Source of the DNA: Roseibium porphyridii
GTDB taxonomy: Bacteria; Pseudomonadota; Alphaproteobacteria; Rhizobiales; Stappiaceae
Direction of reading: 5' to 3'
Assembly (NCBI RefSeq): GCF_026191725.2
Contig: NZ_CP120863.1
Span: 3,452,001 to 3,516,000 of the forward strand
DNA: 64,000 nt
Part shown: positions 18,075 to 26,844 of the stretch, one piece after another
How positions within the stretch are numbered: position 1 is the first letter of the stretch
Layout of the letters: every line of letters starts with the position of its first letter
Position numbers and translations under genes: made by a program
The notes under the pieces: model-generated
What the model was told of the DNA's origin: nothing
Database searches by the model: none
What the model saw: only the letters and a program-made list of their open reading frames with translations

Positions 18075-19556
18075 ATGACCGCTGCGCCCCTGCGCCATGC
18101 CATTTCAAGTGAACTGGAAATCAGCCGACTTGTGACAGGTTTGTGGCAAGTTGCCGATATCGAAAAAACCGGTGACCTGCTGGACCCGGACAAGGCAGCT
18201 GACCACCTTGAGACCTATTTCAACGCCGGTTTTTCGACGTTTGACATGGCCGATCATTACGGCAGTGCAGAACTCATTGCGGGCCGCCTGCTCACTCGCC
18301 ATCAAGACGCGCACAAACCGCAGATTTGTACAAAATGGTGCCCGGAACCCGGCCCAATGACCCCAGACGTCGTTCGTGCTGGCGTTCAGGAAAGGCTGGA
18401 TCGGCTTGGAACCGATTGTATCGATCTGTTGCAGTTTCACTGGTGGAGCTTTGAACACCCAGCATGGCTCGACGCGCTTCATGAAATGACCAGGCTAAGA
18501 GAAGAAGGCTTGATTAAAGCCCTTGGCGTCACGAATTTCGACGCTGCGCATTTGCGACTTGCTCTTGCTGACGGCATCCCTCTTGCGACAAATCAGGTTT
18601 CCTTCTCGATGGTCGATCGCCGTGCGCTGGGCCAACTTTCAGACCTTTGTGCCTCTTTCAATGTAAGCCTTCTGGCCTATGGCACCTTGTGTGGCGGCTT
18701 CCTGTCCGATCGCTGGCTTGGTCAGCCAGAACCATTGGATCTGACGGACTGGTCGAAGATGAAATACAAACGGTTCATCGACGCCGCCGGGGGGTGGGCC
18801 GGATTCCAGAACATTCTTGAGGCAGCTGCAGAAGTTGCAACAAAACACCAAGTTTCATTGGCAAATGTCGCGACACGGTGGGTTCTGGAACAGGCAGCGG
18901 TTGCAGGCGTCATTGTTGGTGCTCGCCTTGGTGAGAGCGAACACATTAGCGACAATGCCAAACTGTTTTCCTTCGCGCTGGAAACAGAAGACCGGGAACG
19001 TCTCGACCAGGCGTTCAAGACCACCCACGATGTTCCCGGCGATTGTGGTGATGAATACCGACGGCCACCCTTTTTAACGGCGTCGGGAGACTTGAGCCAT
19101 CACCTGGCGGAAATGCCCTTGGCACATAGTGCCGTGCCTGTGGATCATAGACCCGGCGCAACCCGCGTTTTAACCGGATCGGACTGGGAAGAAATCGCCG
19201 GTTACTGTCGTGCCCACAGGATCGGTGACCGGATCCTGGTTTCTGGCACCACAGCTGTTGCAGGCTTGTCTCGCGCAGTTGCACCTGGCGATGCGGCGGC
19301 TCAAACGACCTATATCCTCGACAAGATACTTGCCGCACTTTCAGCGTTGGGGGCGTCGGCGCAAGATGTTGTCCGCACGCGCATCTACATCGTTGAAGAA
19401 GACGATGTCCTCGACATTTCGAAAGCACATGGACGTGTGTTTTCCGATATCAAACCTGCAAATACGCTTGTCGTTGTTGCAGGACTTATTGGAGATCACA
19501 GGGTTGAAATTGAAGCCGAAGCTTTGCTGGTCGGGTCATCTGCTATGTCCGACTGA
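18075..19556 (+). CDS. Aldo/keto reductase-RidA fusion protein
   Basis: 493 residues with two domains. Residues about 8-340 form an aldo/keto reductase with a full tetrad: Asp57, Tyr62, Lys87, His122 (LLQFHWW). Residues about 370-490 form a YjgF/RidA domain (VSGTTAVAG, LSALGASAQDVVRTRIYI, HRVEIEAEALL). The conserved Arg that binds carboxylates in imine-deaminating RidA is replaced by Asn463 in KPANTLV, so this domain may bind a different ligand. The start is the ATG at 18075; the frame to 17988 overlaps the regulator. Its 3' end overlaps that of the convergent flavoprotein by 21 bp. Confidence 0.85.
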   Translation: MTAAPLRHAISSELEISRLVTGLWQVADIEKTGDLLDPDKAADHLETYFNAGFSTFDMADHYGSAELIAGRLLTRHQDAHKPQICTKWCPEPGPMTPDVVRAGVQERLDRLGTDCIDLLQFHWWSFEHPAWLDALHEMTRLREEGLIKALGVTNFDAAHLRLALADGIPLATNQVSFSMVDRRALGQLSDLCASFNVSLLAYGTLCGGFLSDRWLGQPEPLDLTDWSKMKYKRFIDAAGGWAGFQNILEAAAEVATKHQVSLANVATRWVLEQAAVAGVIVGARLGESEHISDNAKLFSFALETEDRERLDQAFKTTHDVPGDCGDEYRRPPFLTASGDLSHHLAEMPLAHSAVPVDHRPGATRVLTGSDWEEIAGYCRAHRIGDRILVSGTTAVAGLSRAVAPGDAAAQTTYILDKILAALSALGASAQDVVRTRIYIVEEDDVLDISKAHGRVFSDIKPANTLVVVAGLIGDHRVEIEAEALLVGSSAMSD

Positions 19557-20921
19557 TTGCCCTGCAAGCCGACCAAGGACAACGGCGCTCAACAATCCGT
19601 TTCCAGAAAGATAGCCGCTGTCAGACCGGCCCGACACACCACAGGCGGCACCGCCACAGGCATGCAGATTGGGAAATACGGTTCCGTCTGTTCGGAGAAC
19701 GCGTGCGTTTTCATCCGTTCGCAGACCGCCCTGTGTGTGAAACAATGCGCCGGTTACCCGGACCCCACAAAATGGAGCGGCGAGTTGCTCCGATACGAAT
19801 TCACGACCGAATTCGTCTTTCCCCCTTGTGGGAAGCGTCGCCATCGTTTTCAAAAACGGTTCGACGGGCAAGCCCAGTTCTTGTGCCAGTCCTTCCAGCG
19901 TTTCGCTGACCTTGACCGCACCAACGCCCTCAGCTTGCTTGAAGTCCTCAAACTGCCTGGCAATTGCGGCAATTCGACTGTCAAATATGGTGAAAGCAAT
20001 CCCCTCTGGCTGTGCCAGCACCGCACGTGCAGCTTCAGAGTAGCCCTGCGCTTCGTTCCAGAACCGCAAACCATCGCTGTTGACCTGGACACCTCCTTGA
20101 GCAATCACGGCCCAAGTGATCAAGATTCCATGCGGGTGAGCAACATTGCCATGTCCCTGATAGGCTCCCAGATTGTTTAGTTCAGCACCAATCTCTTGCC
20201 CCCAAAGGAGCGCTTCCCCCCGATTGCCGTCGTGGCCAAACCAAAGTCCGCCTTCTATGTCAGGCAGGAGCTGGCGAACCAGGTCCCGATTACCGCCAAA
20301 ACCATTGCACGCAAGGATCAGTTTTTTGCACCCGATAGTCTCGGCACCGCCATCGGGACGTCTGACCGCAATACCCAGAACATTCCCGTCTTTGCAAAAA
20401 AGACGCGCCGCACGACGCTCACAAATAATATCGATATCGCAGCGTTCGCAGGTTGACCTCAAAGCATTGATCAATTCGGCTCCGGATCGCGTCGGCAACC
20501 CGTGCATTCGGTGACGACTATGGCCTGGATATTCAAAGTTCGTTATGACCGAGAGCGGAAGCTGATACCTGTCGCTGAGCCAGTCTATTGTTGGTCCGGC
20601 GTTTTTCGCCAGGCGCTCAACCAACAACTGCTCGTTCTCATGCTTTGCCTTTGCCTGAATGTCCGCAGCAAAGAGCGTCGCATCATCCTCAATACCTTCT
20701 GCCGTCTGAAGCTTGGTGCCAGCAGCGGGAATGAGTCCTGCAGAAAGCGCAGTTGACCCACTGGGTACAGCGTCTGCTTCAACAACCAATACCGATTGCC
20801 CGGTTTCATGTGCCGCGAGAGCGGCAACCAACCCGGCAGCACCTGCACCGATAATCAAGGTCTCGCAATCTAGATCGAATGCGTCAGGCGGTGCGGCGAC
20901 ATCAACTGTCATTTCGGTCAT
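19536..20921 (-). CDS. FAD-dependent oxidoreductase (fumarate reductase/KstD-like flavoprotein)
   Basis: 461 residues, FAD_binding_2 family. The dinucleotide motif is LIIGAGAAGLVAALAAHETG near residue 25, and the C-terminus has the FAD-contacting GGAACGVSGRSDSGYLSGNGLL. No signal peptide or heme motif, so it is a soluble cytoplasmic enzyme that likely reduces or desaturates a C=C bond next to a carbonyl. ATG 20921 and ATG 20912 are both possible, overlapping the upstream lyase gene by 20 or 11 nt. It is the last gene of the leftward operon starting at 26699. Electron partner and substrate unknown. Confidence 0.82.
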   Translation of the reverse strand: MTEMTVDVAAPPDAFDLDCETLIIGAGAAGLVAALAAHETGQSVLVVEADAVPSGSTALSAGLIPAAGTKLQTAEGIEDDATLFAADIQAKAKHENEQLLVERLAKNAGPTIDWLSDRYQLPLSVITNFEYPGHSRHRMHGLPTRSGAELINALRSTCERCDIDIICERRAARLFCKDGNVLGIAVRRPDGGAETIGCKKLILACNGFGGNRDLVRQLLPDIEGGLWFGHDGNRGEALLWGQEIGAELNNLGAYQGHGNVAHPHGILITWAVIAQGGVQVNSDGLRFWNEAQGYSEAARAVLAQPEGIAFTIFDSRIAAIARQFEDFKQAEGVGAVKVSETLEGLAQELGLPVEPFLKTMATLPTRGKDEFGREFVSEQLAAPFCGVRVTGALFHTQGGLRTDENARVLRTDGTVFPNLHACGGAACGVSGRSDSGYLSGNGLLSAVVLGRLAGQSVGHSR

Positions 20922-21768
20922 AGGCAACGCCTTTGGCAAGCATGTCAGCTGTGCCGATCACGTCATTCAACCCGTTGAAATCGAACATTTTGTCCGCAAA
21001 GGGCCGGTTGCTGCCGTTCTGACGAAGGCTTTCATAGTACTCAACCGCCGTCCGTCCAATCGCGCGTACGATCCCGCCTGGGAATATGACGATCGAATAT
21101 CCTTGTTCTTCCAGATCGTCAGCTCCGGTGATCGGCGTTGCTCCACCTTCCACCATATTGGCAAGCAAGGGAACGCGAGGTGCAAATATCTGTGCGATCT
21201 CTGTGAGCTGTTCCCGCGATTGCGGAGCCTCGATGAAAAGCACATCAGCACCGGCTTCAAGGTATGCGTCAGCGCGATCTATCGCAGCCTGAAAGCCTTC
21301 AACCGCAATTGCATCAGTGCGCGCAATGATCAGCGTGTCTTCAGAGCTGCGGGCATCTGCCATTGCTCTGACCTTACCCGCCATCTCATCAGCTGGTATC
21401 AGGGACTTGTCTGCCAGATGTCCACATCGCTTCGGGTAGGTTTGGTCTTCCACCTGCAGTGCGGACGCCCCTGCTCGCTCATATAGGCGCATGGTGCGCT
21501 GTGCGTTCAGCGCATTTCCGAACCCGGTATCTGCATCGATAATCACCGGCAATTCAGTTCGGTCAGCGATCAACGCCATCGTGTCAGCCATTTCAGTGAC
21601 TGCTGTCAGACCGATATCCGGTCGGCCAAGACGAGTATAGGAAACAGCTGCGCCACTCAAATAAAGCGTTTCAAACCCGGCGGCTGCAGCCAGGGACGCC
21701 GTGAGGCCGTCATAAACACCAGGGGCAACCAGAATGTTGCTTTGCTGAAGACGAGATTTAAGGCTCAT
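20902..21768 (-). CDS. Isocitrate lyase/PEP mutase superfamily lyase (2,3-dimethylmalate-lyase-like)
   Basis: 288 residues, PEP mutase/ICL fold. Motifs: APGVYDGLTASLA, DADTGFGNALN (Mg-binding Asp), EDQTYPKRCGHL with the lyase Cys of the K-[KR]-C-G-H loop, and ARTDA. The loop Cys argues for a C-C lyase such as 2-methylisocitrate or 2,3-dimethylmalate lyase rather than an oxaloacetate decarboxylase. Such enzymes cleave substituted malates to pyruvate plus a carboxylate. It overlaps the isochorismatase-like gene by 4 nt. Together with the LeuCD-like hydratase encoded divergently, it suggests hydration and then cleavage of a substituted maleate (inference). Confidence 0.85.
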   Translation of the reverse strand: MSLKSRLQQSNILVAPGVYDGLTASLAAAAGFETLYLSGAAVSYTRLGRPDIGLTAVTEMADTMALIADRTELPVIIDADTGFGNALNAQRTMRLYERAGASALQVEDQTYPKRCGHLADKSLIPADEMAGKVRAMADARSSEDTLIIARTDAIAVEGFQAAIDRADAYLEAGADVLFIEAPQSREQLTEIAQIFAPRVPLLANMVEGGATPITGADDLEEQGYSIVIFPGGIVRAIGRTAVEYYESLRQNGSNRPFADKMFDFNGLNDVIGTADMLAKGVAYDRNDS

Positions 21769-22385
21769 GCGGCTGCCTCCAACCAGGCTGACGCATCTTT
21801 GCAGCTCATCTGGTGAGTGACCGTTGCAAGCGACAGGAGTGTTGCCTGGTGCACATCATCCTTGAATGCCGCACTGCCATCGGTCAGGAGCATCGTGTCG
21901 ATGTTGCGCAAGTGTGCGTCTCGCAAAGTGGACGCAACGCCGCCGTTGGTCACGATGCCACCGACAATAAGGTTATCGATACCGACAGCTCTCATGATGT
22001 ACTCAAGCCTGGTTTGATAGAATGCCGAATAAGCCACCTTCTCCACAACGAAATCCGCCGGGAAAAGTTCGTCTACCAGCGTGTTGCCGAAACTCCCCGG
22101 TGCAAAGTCTCCCTTGCCGAGAAAGGGGCGCAGTTTCTTCAAGTGAGGCGCAATGAGCGGTTCCCCGTGCGCATCGGGTACTAGAGTAAACTGCGCCGAG
22201 ATATAGTGACCTCCACGATCCCGCAAAGTTTTGACCAAAGGTGCAATGCGTTTCGGAAGTGCAGCTATTGAATCTGCGCGCTGTCCTGCCCGACCGTAGG
22301 CTCCTTCTGGATGAAGAAAGTCGTTCTGCAGATCAATCGTCAGGAGTGCCGTCCTGGCCAGATCCCAGTTTGTCGGCTCATTCAC
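21765..22385 (-). CDS. Isochorismatase-fold hydrolase lacking the nucleophilic Cys
   Basis: 206 residues, isochorismatase/nicotinamidase fold. Asp18 (LLTIDLQNDF) and Lys116 (VVEKVAYSAF) of the triad are present. At the nucleophile position, however, the usual TN-x-C-V reads TNGGVAST, with Gly149 (codon GGC) in place of Cys. Most amidases of this fold (nicotinamidase, N-carbamoylsarcosine amidase, maleamate amidase) need that Cys; isochorismatases of the EntB/PhzD type work without a covalent intermediate. This protein is therefore either a Cys-independent hydrolase or not an amidase. It overlaps both neighbours (lyase and hyuA) by 4 nt. Confidence 0.85.
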   Translation of the reverse strand: MNEPTNWDLARTALLTIDLQNDFLHPEGAYGRAGQRADSIAALPKRIAPLVKTLRDRGGHYISAQFTLVPDAHGEPLIAPHLKKLRPFLGKGDFAPGSFGNTLVDELFPADFVVEKVAYSAFYQTRLEYIMRAVGIDNLIVGGIVTNGGVASTLRDAHLRNIDTMLLTDGSAAFKDDVHQATLLSLATVTHQMSCKDASAWLEAAA

Positions 22386-24445
22386 GATGGGACCTCCGTG
22401 GGTTCGATAATGGTGTTTCCAAAAGCATCGACGCGTGCCTGAAGATTTGGCTCAACCAGAACTGTTGTGTCGGGCTGTTCCAATATGGCCGGCCCTTGGA
22501 TCACGGCACCAACTGGAAGCGTTAGTCGGTCGTAAATCAACGTGTCATGCCAAGTGTCATCGAAATGAACCTGCCGGCTGTTTTTCGGAGAGACAGCACC
22601 TTCAACGGCTGGCGCGAGCGTTTTCAAGTCAAATTTGGGGCGTTTGCCGGTGACTGCGCTCCGCAAATTAAGAATCCGGCGAATACCGTTCTTCAACAGC
22701 CTTCCAAACGTGCCTTCATAGGCCCGATCGAAGGCGACCTCGATTTCAGATCGAGTTGGTGGAAAAACCACTCCGTCTTTAACCTGAATGTCCAATGGCA
22801 CGGAGACAGTGTGTGTCTGCCCAACATAAGCCATATCCAGCTCAAAGCTGTACTCGCGTGCTTCGAAGTTGGTGCGTGCCGCATCTAACATTGCCTGTCC
22901 ACGATCGGAATGCGCCTGCATGAACTGACCAAGAGCTTCCTCGTCCAGCGCTGAAACCAGTGAGTTGATCGTTTGAACAAAGTCCTGGCGCATATCCGCA
23001 ATGACGCACCCCATGGCCGATGTCACACCTGGATATCGGGGCACCATAGCTTTGGCGATCCCGACATCGGCAAGCATTGCGCCTGCATGCAACGCCCCGC
23101 CACCACCAAATGGCATAAATGCGAAGTGTTTCGGATCGAAACCTCGCTCGATGGACACCAACCGGATGGCGCCAGCCATGCGCGAATTGGCAACGCGTAG
23201 AATTGCTTCGGCAGCCGCTAGTGTTTCAAGCCCAAGAGGCTCGCCGACATGTTTGTCGATGGCCTTTGCTGCAGCATCTACATCAAGCCTGGCAAGCTTG
23301 CCGCCAATTGGATTTTCAGGGTCGATCCGACCAAGAACGACATTCGCATCGGTTACCGTGGGCCGCGTGTTGCCCAAACCATAGGCCACCGGCCCTGGAT
23401 CAGAACCTGCGCTTTCCGGTCCGATATTGAGGAGCCCTCCCTTATCAACCCAGGCAATCGACCCGCCACCAGCCCCGATCGTCGTAATTTCGATCATCGG
23501 TGTTCGAACCACCATCCCGAAATCAATGGAAGTTTGCGGTGACAGCATTGAGTGACCTTGAGAGATCAGGGACACATCAAAACTGGTTCCGCCCATATCT
23601 CCCGTAATGACATTGTCGAAGCCAGCTGAAGACGCAATGTAACCGGCTGCGATCACTCCGGCAGCTGGACCTGACAAAGCAGTGCGTACCGGCAAACGGC
23701 ACGCAGTATCCACTGCCATGACCCCGCCATTGGATTGCACTATCATGAATTCGCCGTCGAAACCGCCCGACTTGAGCGCACCCTCCAGACGATCCAGATA
23801 CCCGGAAACTTCGGGCTGCAGGTAGGCATTCAGGGCTGTTGTGGAAAATCGCTCGAATTCGCGGATTTCCGGCAGGATCTCCGAAGACGCCGAGACATGA
23901 GGGTTCGGCCAGATCTCGCGAACGACATTGACTGCAGCCGTTTCGTTTTGTGGATTTGCATATGCGTTGGCAAACAAGATCGCAACCGCTTCGCAGCCTT
24001 GCTCTTTCAATTGTTTGGCAGCGGCCCTAACGGCCTCAAGATCGACCGGAGTGCGGATTGAACCGTCGGCAAGCGTCCTTTCAGGAACTTCCAGACGATT
24101 GCGCCGATCCACGACCGGTTCGAAATCTCCGCGTAAGCCCCAGGTACGGGGCCGGTCTCGGCGACGCATTTCCAGAACATCTCGCAGACCTTCGGTACAA
24201 ATGACGCCTGTGGTTGCACCCTTGCGCTCGAGCAAGGCGTTGGTTCCTGCTGTTGTTCCGTGAACCACGACAGATATCCCGGCAAGGTCAGAAACCTGTC
24301 GGGCGATACCATCCAGAAATCCGCCCGACTGATCTGGACGGGTTGTCGGCACCTTGGCAACGGACGCACTGCCATCCGTTTCGTTCAAAACAAAGACGTC
24401 CGTGAAAGTGCCGCCGACATCGACGCCAATCATGCGCACACTCAT
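22382..24445 (-). CDS. hyuA: Hydantoinase/oxoprolinase subunit A, second copy
   Basis: 687 residues. It starts RMIGVDVGGTFTDVFVLNE (Hydant_A_N), with GDMGGTSFDVSLIS and GAGGGSIAWVDKGG in the Hydantoinase_A domain. It differs clearly in sequence from the copy at 3549, so it is not a recent duplicate. It overlaps hyuB at its start and the isochorismatase-like gene at its end by 4 nt each. As an ATP-dependent cyclic amidase subunit it would open the ring of the compound handled by this island. Confidence 0.92.
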   Translation of the reverse strand: MSVRMIGVDVGGTFTDVFVLNETDGSASVAKVPTTRPDQSGGFLDGIARQVSDLAGISVVVHGTTAGTNALLERKGATTGVICTEGLRDVLEMRRRDRPRTWGLRGDFEPVVDRRNRLEVPERTLADGSIRTPVDLEAVRAAAKQLKEQGCEAVAILFANAYANPQNETAAVNVVREIWPNPHVSASSEILPEIREFERFSTTALNAYLQPEVSGYLDRLEGALKSGGFDGEFMIVQSNGGVMAVDTACRLPVRTALSGPAAGVIAAGYIASSAGFDNVITGDMGGTSFDVSLISQGHSMLSPQTSIDFGMVVRTPMIEITTIGAGGGSIAWVDKGGLLNIGPESAGSDPGPVAYGLGNTRPTVTDANVVLGRIDPENPIGGKLARLDVDAAAKAIDKHVGEPLGLETLAAAEAILRVANSRMAGAIRLVSIERGFDPKHFAFMPFGGGGALHAGAMLADVGIAKAMVPRYPGVTSAMGCVIADMRQDFVQTINSLVSALDEEALGQFMQAHSDRGQAMLDAARTNFEAREYSFELDMAYVGQTHTVSVPLDIQVKDGVVFPPTRSEIEVAFDRAYEGTFGRLLKNGIRRILNLRSAVTGKRPKFDLKTLAPAVEGAVSPKNSRQVHFDDTWHDTLIYDRLTLPVGAVIQGPAILEQPDTTVLVEPNLQARVDAFGNTIIEPTEVPS

Positions 24446-26136
24446 TGGGAGACCTCCCGCCAGGCAACTCCATATAGGCGGTCTGCTGTAGCTGGGTTCA
24501 CAAGGCCTCGGGCAACATCACGGGCAACATCTTCAGCAACGCGCTCATCGGCTTTTCCGTAACCACCGCCACCAGGTGTTTCCAGACGCACGCCCTGACC
24601 CTGGCGCAATTTGATACCTCGCATTTTGGATGCCAGTGGCGGTGTTTCCCAACCGTGATCCTGTTCGAAGGAAAACCTGTTCATCGCGCCGTCTTGTCCA
24701 TCCGCAATCCCCTTGGGCGCGAAACGCCCCCGCTCGCCAAACAGGAATGCTTCCGCCCCGTTTTCCTCCAGCACTTCTATCTCGTAGACTGCACCCATCC
24801 CTCCTCTGTGCTTGCCAGCTCCTGAGCTGTCAGGTCTTAGCGCCCACTTTCGAAACATCACCGGATAGGCGGCCTCAAGGATTTCCATCGGTGGAATGGT
24901 CGCGGTTGAAATCGGTGCATTGCCGTGATTGAGACCATCGCTTTCCGGCGACCCGCCATGTCCACCTCCATAGAAGCTGAACATCACCCAAGGCTGACCA
25001 TTGGTTCTCTTTCCGGCGATAGACAAAGCATTGATGGTGCCATAGGCGTTTGCGACAACACGGTCTGGAGCTGCCTTTGCAAAGGCTGAAAAAATGACGT
25101 CAATCATTCTAAGGATTGTTTCGGTATAGCCACCTGTCGGAGCCGGAAACTTGGCTGAGAGCAACGACCCTTCAGGCACGATCACATCGATGGGCCGCAT
25201 GACGCCAGCGTTTGCCGGCAGGGTCGGAAAGATGTGTTTAATCGCGACATAGGCAGTCGCAACAGTGGTTGGCAGCGCGATATTCACCGGCCCTGCGCAT
25301 TGATCCGCCGAACCGGAAAAGTCGAGCGTCATTTTGTCGTCGCTGATCTGAAGCGCTACGCGAATGGCCAGTGGCTCATCCGTTATGCCATCATTGTCGA
25401 GATAGTCTTCCGCTTCCCAGCGTCCGTTTGGCAGTTCCTTCAATTCAGACCGCATCAGAGCTTCAGCGCGATGACCCAAGGCATCTAGCGCCGACCCAAC
25501 AGTTTCAGCACCATACTCCTCCATCAACTCATCCATTCGCTTTGTGCCGAGATCCAGCGCACTCAGCTGCCCGTTCAAATCTCCCATTGCGGATTGAGGT
25601 AGCCGGGTGTTGCGAAGAAGGATGTCTATGATGTCCTGGTTGACGACACCAGCGCGGGCAAGCCGCACCGGTGGAAGCACAAAAGCTTCTTGAAATACCT
25701 CAGTGGCAGCAGGGTTGTAGTTGCCAGGCACGGCCCCTCCGACATCATGCCAATGCCCGACCGAAGCAAGATAACAAAACAATTCACCGTCCCGGAAATA
25801 CGGCCGGACGAGACGCATATCAGACAGGTGCGTTCCGCCAATATGCGCGTCATTGAAGATGAAAATATCCCCGTCCTGCAAGTCTCCCTCGGAGGCTGCC
25901 TTTTCGATGACCGCCTTGACTGCGAAGGCCATCACGCCAACGAAAATCGGTAGACCCGACTTGCCTTGCACCAGTGTGTCTCCAGTATCGGCATGGTAGA
26001 GACCATGGCTGGCATCATGTGCCTCGGCAATTATCGGGTTGAAAGCCGCCCGGAACAGCGTTGCGTCCATTTCATCCGCAATCTGTTCCATGCGCCCCGC
26101 CAAAACCGACAAGGTGATGGGGTCAATATCGCTCAT
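24442..26136 (-). CDS. hyuB: Hydantoinase/oxoprolinase subunit B, second copy
   Basis: 564 residues, Hydantoinase_B throughout: ITLSVLAGRMEQIADEMDATLFRAAFNPII at the start, FIFNDAHIGGTHLSDM, and the C-terminal LETPGGGGYGKADERV glycine motif. It overlaps the next hyuA (ATGA) and the preceding tautomerase fusion gene by 4 nt. Partner of HyuA 22382-24445. The aromatic FSFYGGGHGGSPESDG segment is typical of the non-fused HyuB group. Confidence 0.92.
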   Translation of the reverse strand: MSDIDPITLSVLAGRMEQIADEMDATLFRAAFNPIIAEAHDASHGLYHADTGDTLVQGKSGLPIFVGVMAFAVKAVIEKAASEGDLQDGDIFIFNDAHIGGTHLSDMRLVRPYFRDGELFCYLASVGHWHDVGGAVPGNYNPAATEVFQEAFVLPPVRLARAGVVNQDIIDILLRNTRLPQSAMGDLNGQLSALDLGTKRMDELMEEYGAETVGSALDALGHRAEALMRSELKELPNGRWEAEDYLDNDGITDEPLAIRVALQISDDKMTLDFSGSADQCAGPVNIALPTTVATAYVAIKHIFPTLPANAGVMRPIDVIVPEGSLLSAKFPAPTGGYTETILRMIDVIFSAFAKAAPDRVVANAYGTINALSIAGKRTNGQPWVMFSFYGGGHGGSPESDGLNHGNAPISTATIPPMEILEAAYPVMFRKWALRPDSSGAGKHRGGMGAVYEIEVLEENGAEAFLFGERGRFAPKGIADGQDGAMNRFSFEQDHGWETPPLASKMRGIKLRQGQGVRLETPGGGGYGKADERVAEDVARDVARGLVNPATADRLYGVAWREVSQ

Positions 26137-26699
26137 AAACCTGCCTTTACTTCAGCAATGTCATTCCAAACGTCCTGGCGGCTGATTTTGCCCTCCACCA
26201 GTTCGAATCGATCAATAAAACGGATGTTTTCAAATGGCGTTCCGTCGAGCCATTCGCCCGACAGCGTGCCCCGGCAATAAACCAGAACTTCAGGCCCGGA
26301 ACTCTGCATGACATCGAAACCCAAGTAAGCTTTCTTGACAAAGCGGTAGCGCTGCGTCGCCCACTTGATCAACGCTTCGAGCTCATGCATTGGCTGAGCA
26401 CCGGGAAAAAACATGGCAAAGTCTTCTGCTAGAAACGCTTCCGCGGCCTCGATTTCACGAGCTTCCATAGTCTTAAGAAAAGCCCTGACTATCTCCCCTG
26501 CATCACCAAGGGCCGGCGCTCCTTTGCGCTGTTTGCCATCGCGCGAATAGTTGGCAGCTTTCATTTCGTGGATCATTACTGTGATCGCGTCGGGGCTGGC
26601 GGGAACGATAAGCCGAACTGCATCGGTCAATGCCGTGTGCAACCGACGCTTTTCATCCGTCCCATAACCTTCCAGGACATGCAGCTCGACAATCGGCAT
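26133..26699 (-). CDS. Tautomerase-SnoaL/NTF2-like fusion protein
   Basis: 188 residues in two halves. Residues 1-60 look like a 4-oxalocrotonate tautomerase subunit: MPIVELHV gives Pro as the mature N-terminal catalytic base, followed by the helix DEKRRLHTALTDAV and the strand AITVMIHEM. Residues about 70-188 resemble a SnoaL/NTF2 cone (AFLKTMEAREIEAAEAFLAEDFAMFFPG, then YCRGTLSGEWLDG and IRFIDRFELVEGKI). It is the first gene of the leftward operon and overlaps hyuB by 4 nt. A keto-enol or double-bond isomerase acting on the ring or its opened product is a reasonable guess; the fusion partner may supply a binding pocket. Confidence 0.75.
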   Translation of the reverse strand: MPIVELHVLEGYGTDEKRRLHTALTDAVRLIVPASPDAITVMIHEMKAANYSRDGKQRKGAPALGDAGEIVRAFLKTMEAREIEAAEAFLAEDFAMFFPGAQPMHELEALIKWATQRYRFVKKAYLGFDVMQSSGPEVLVYCRGTLSGEWLDGTPFENIRFIDRFELVEGKISRQDVWNDIAEVKAGL

Positions 26700-26717
26700 A
26701 CCGCCTCCGTGACAAAT

Positions 26718-26771
26718 TTGTACTATCTATAATACAGATTATTCTCTCTTGTTAATACAGAAATTTTGTAT
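26718..26771. promoter_or_regulatory. Two palindromic operator candidates in the divergent promoter region
   Basis: Between the tautomerase fusion (minus) and the GntR gene (plus), the AT-rich region holds TTGTA...TACAG (26718-26737) and ATACAG-AAATT-TTGTAT (26755-26771). Both carry TGTA/TACA half-sites, as expected for a HutC-subfamily GntR dimer. They are placed to control both arms of the island. The bases between 26700 and 26845 hold no gene. Confidence 0.5.
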
Positions 26772-26844
26772 CCCAACATACAGAAGCTTGATCTTTTTAA
26801 AACCTGCTGTCACATTGAACGCGTTGCAAAGAGGACTTTACGGC

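Noticed and set aside
20713..21486. 257-codon open frame on the plus strand opposite the lyase and flavoprotein genes
   Set aside because: It is antisense to two genes with clear family motifs, has no ribosome site and its composition is Ser/Ala/Cys-rich shadow sequence.
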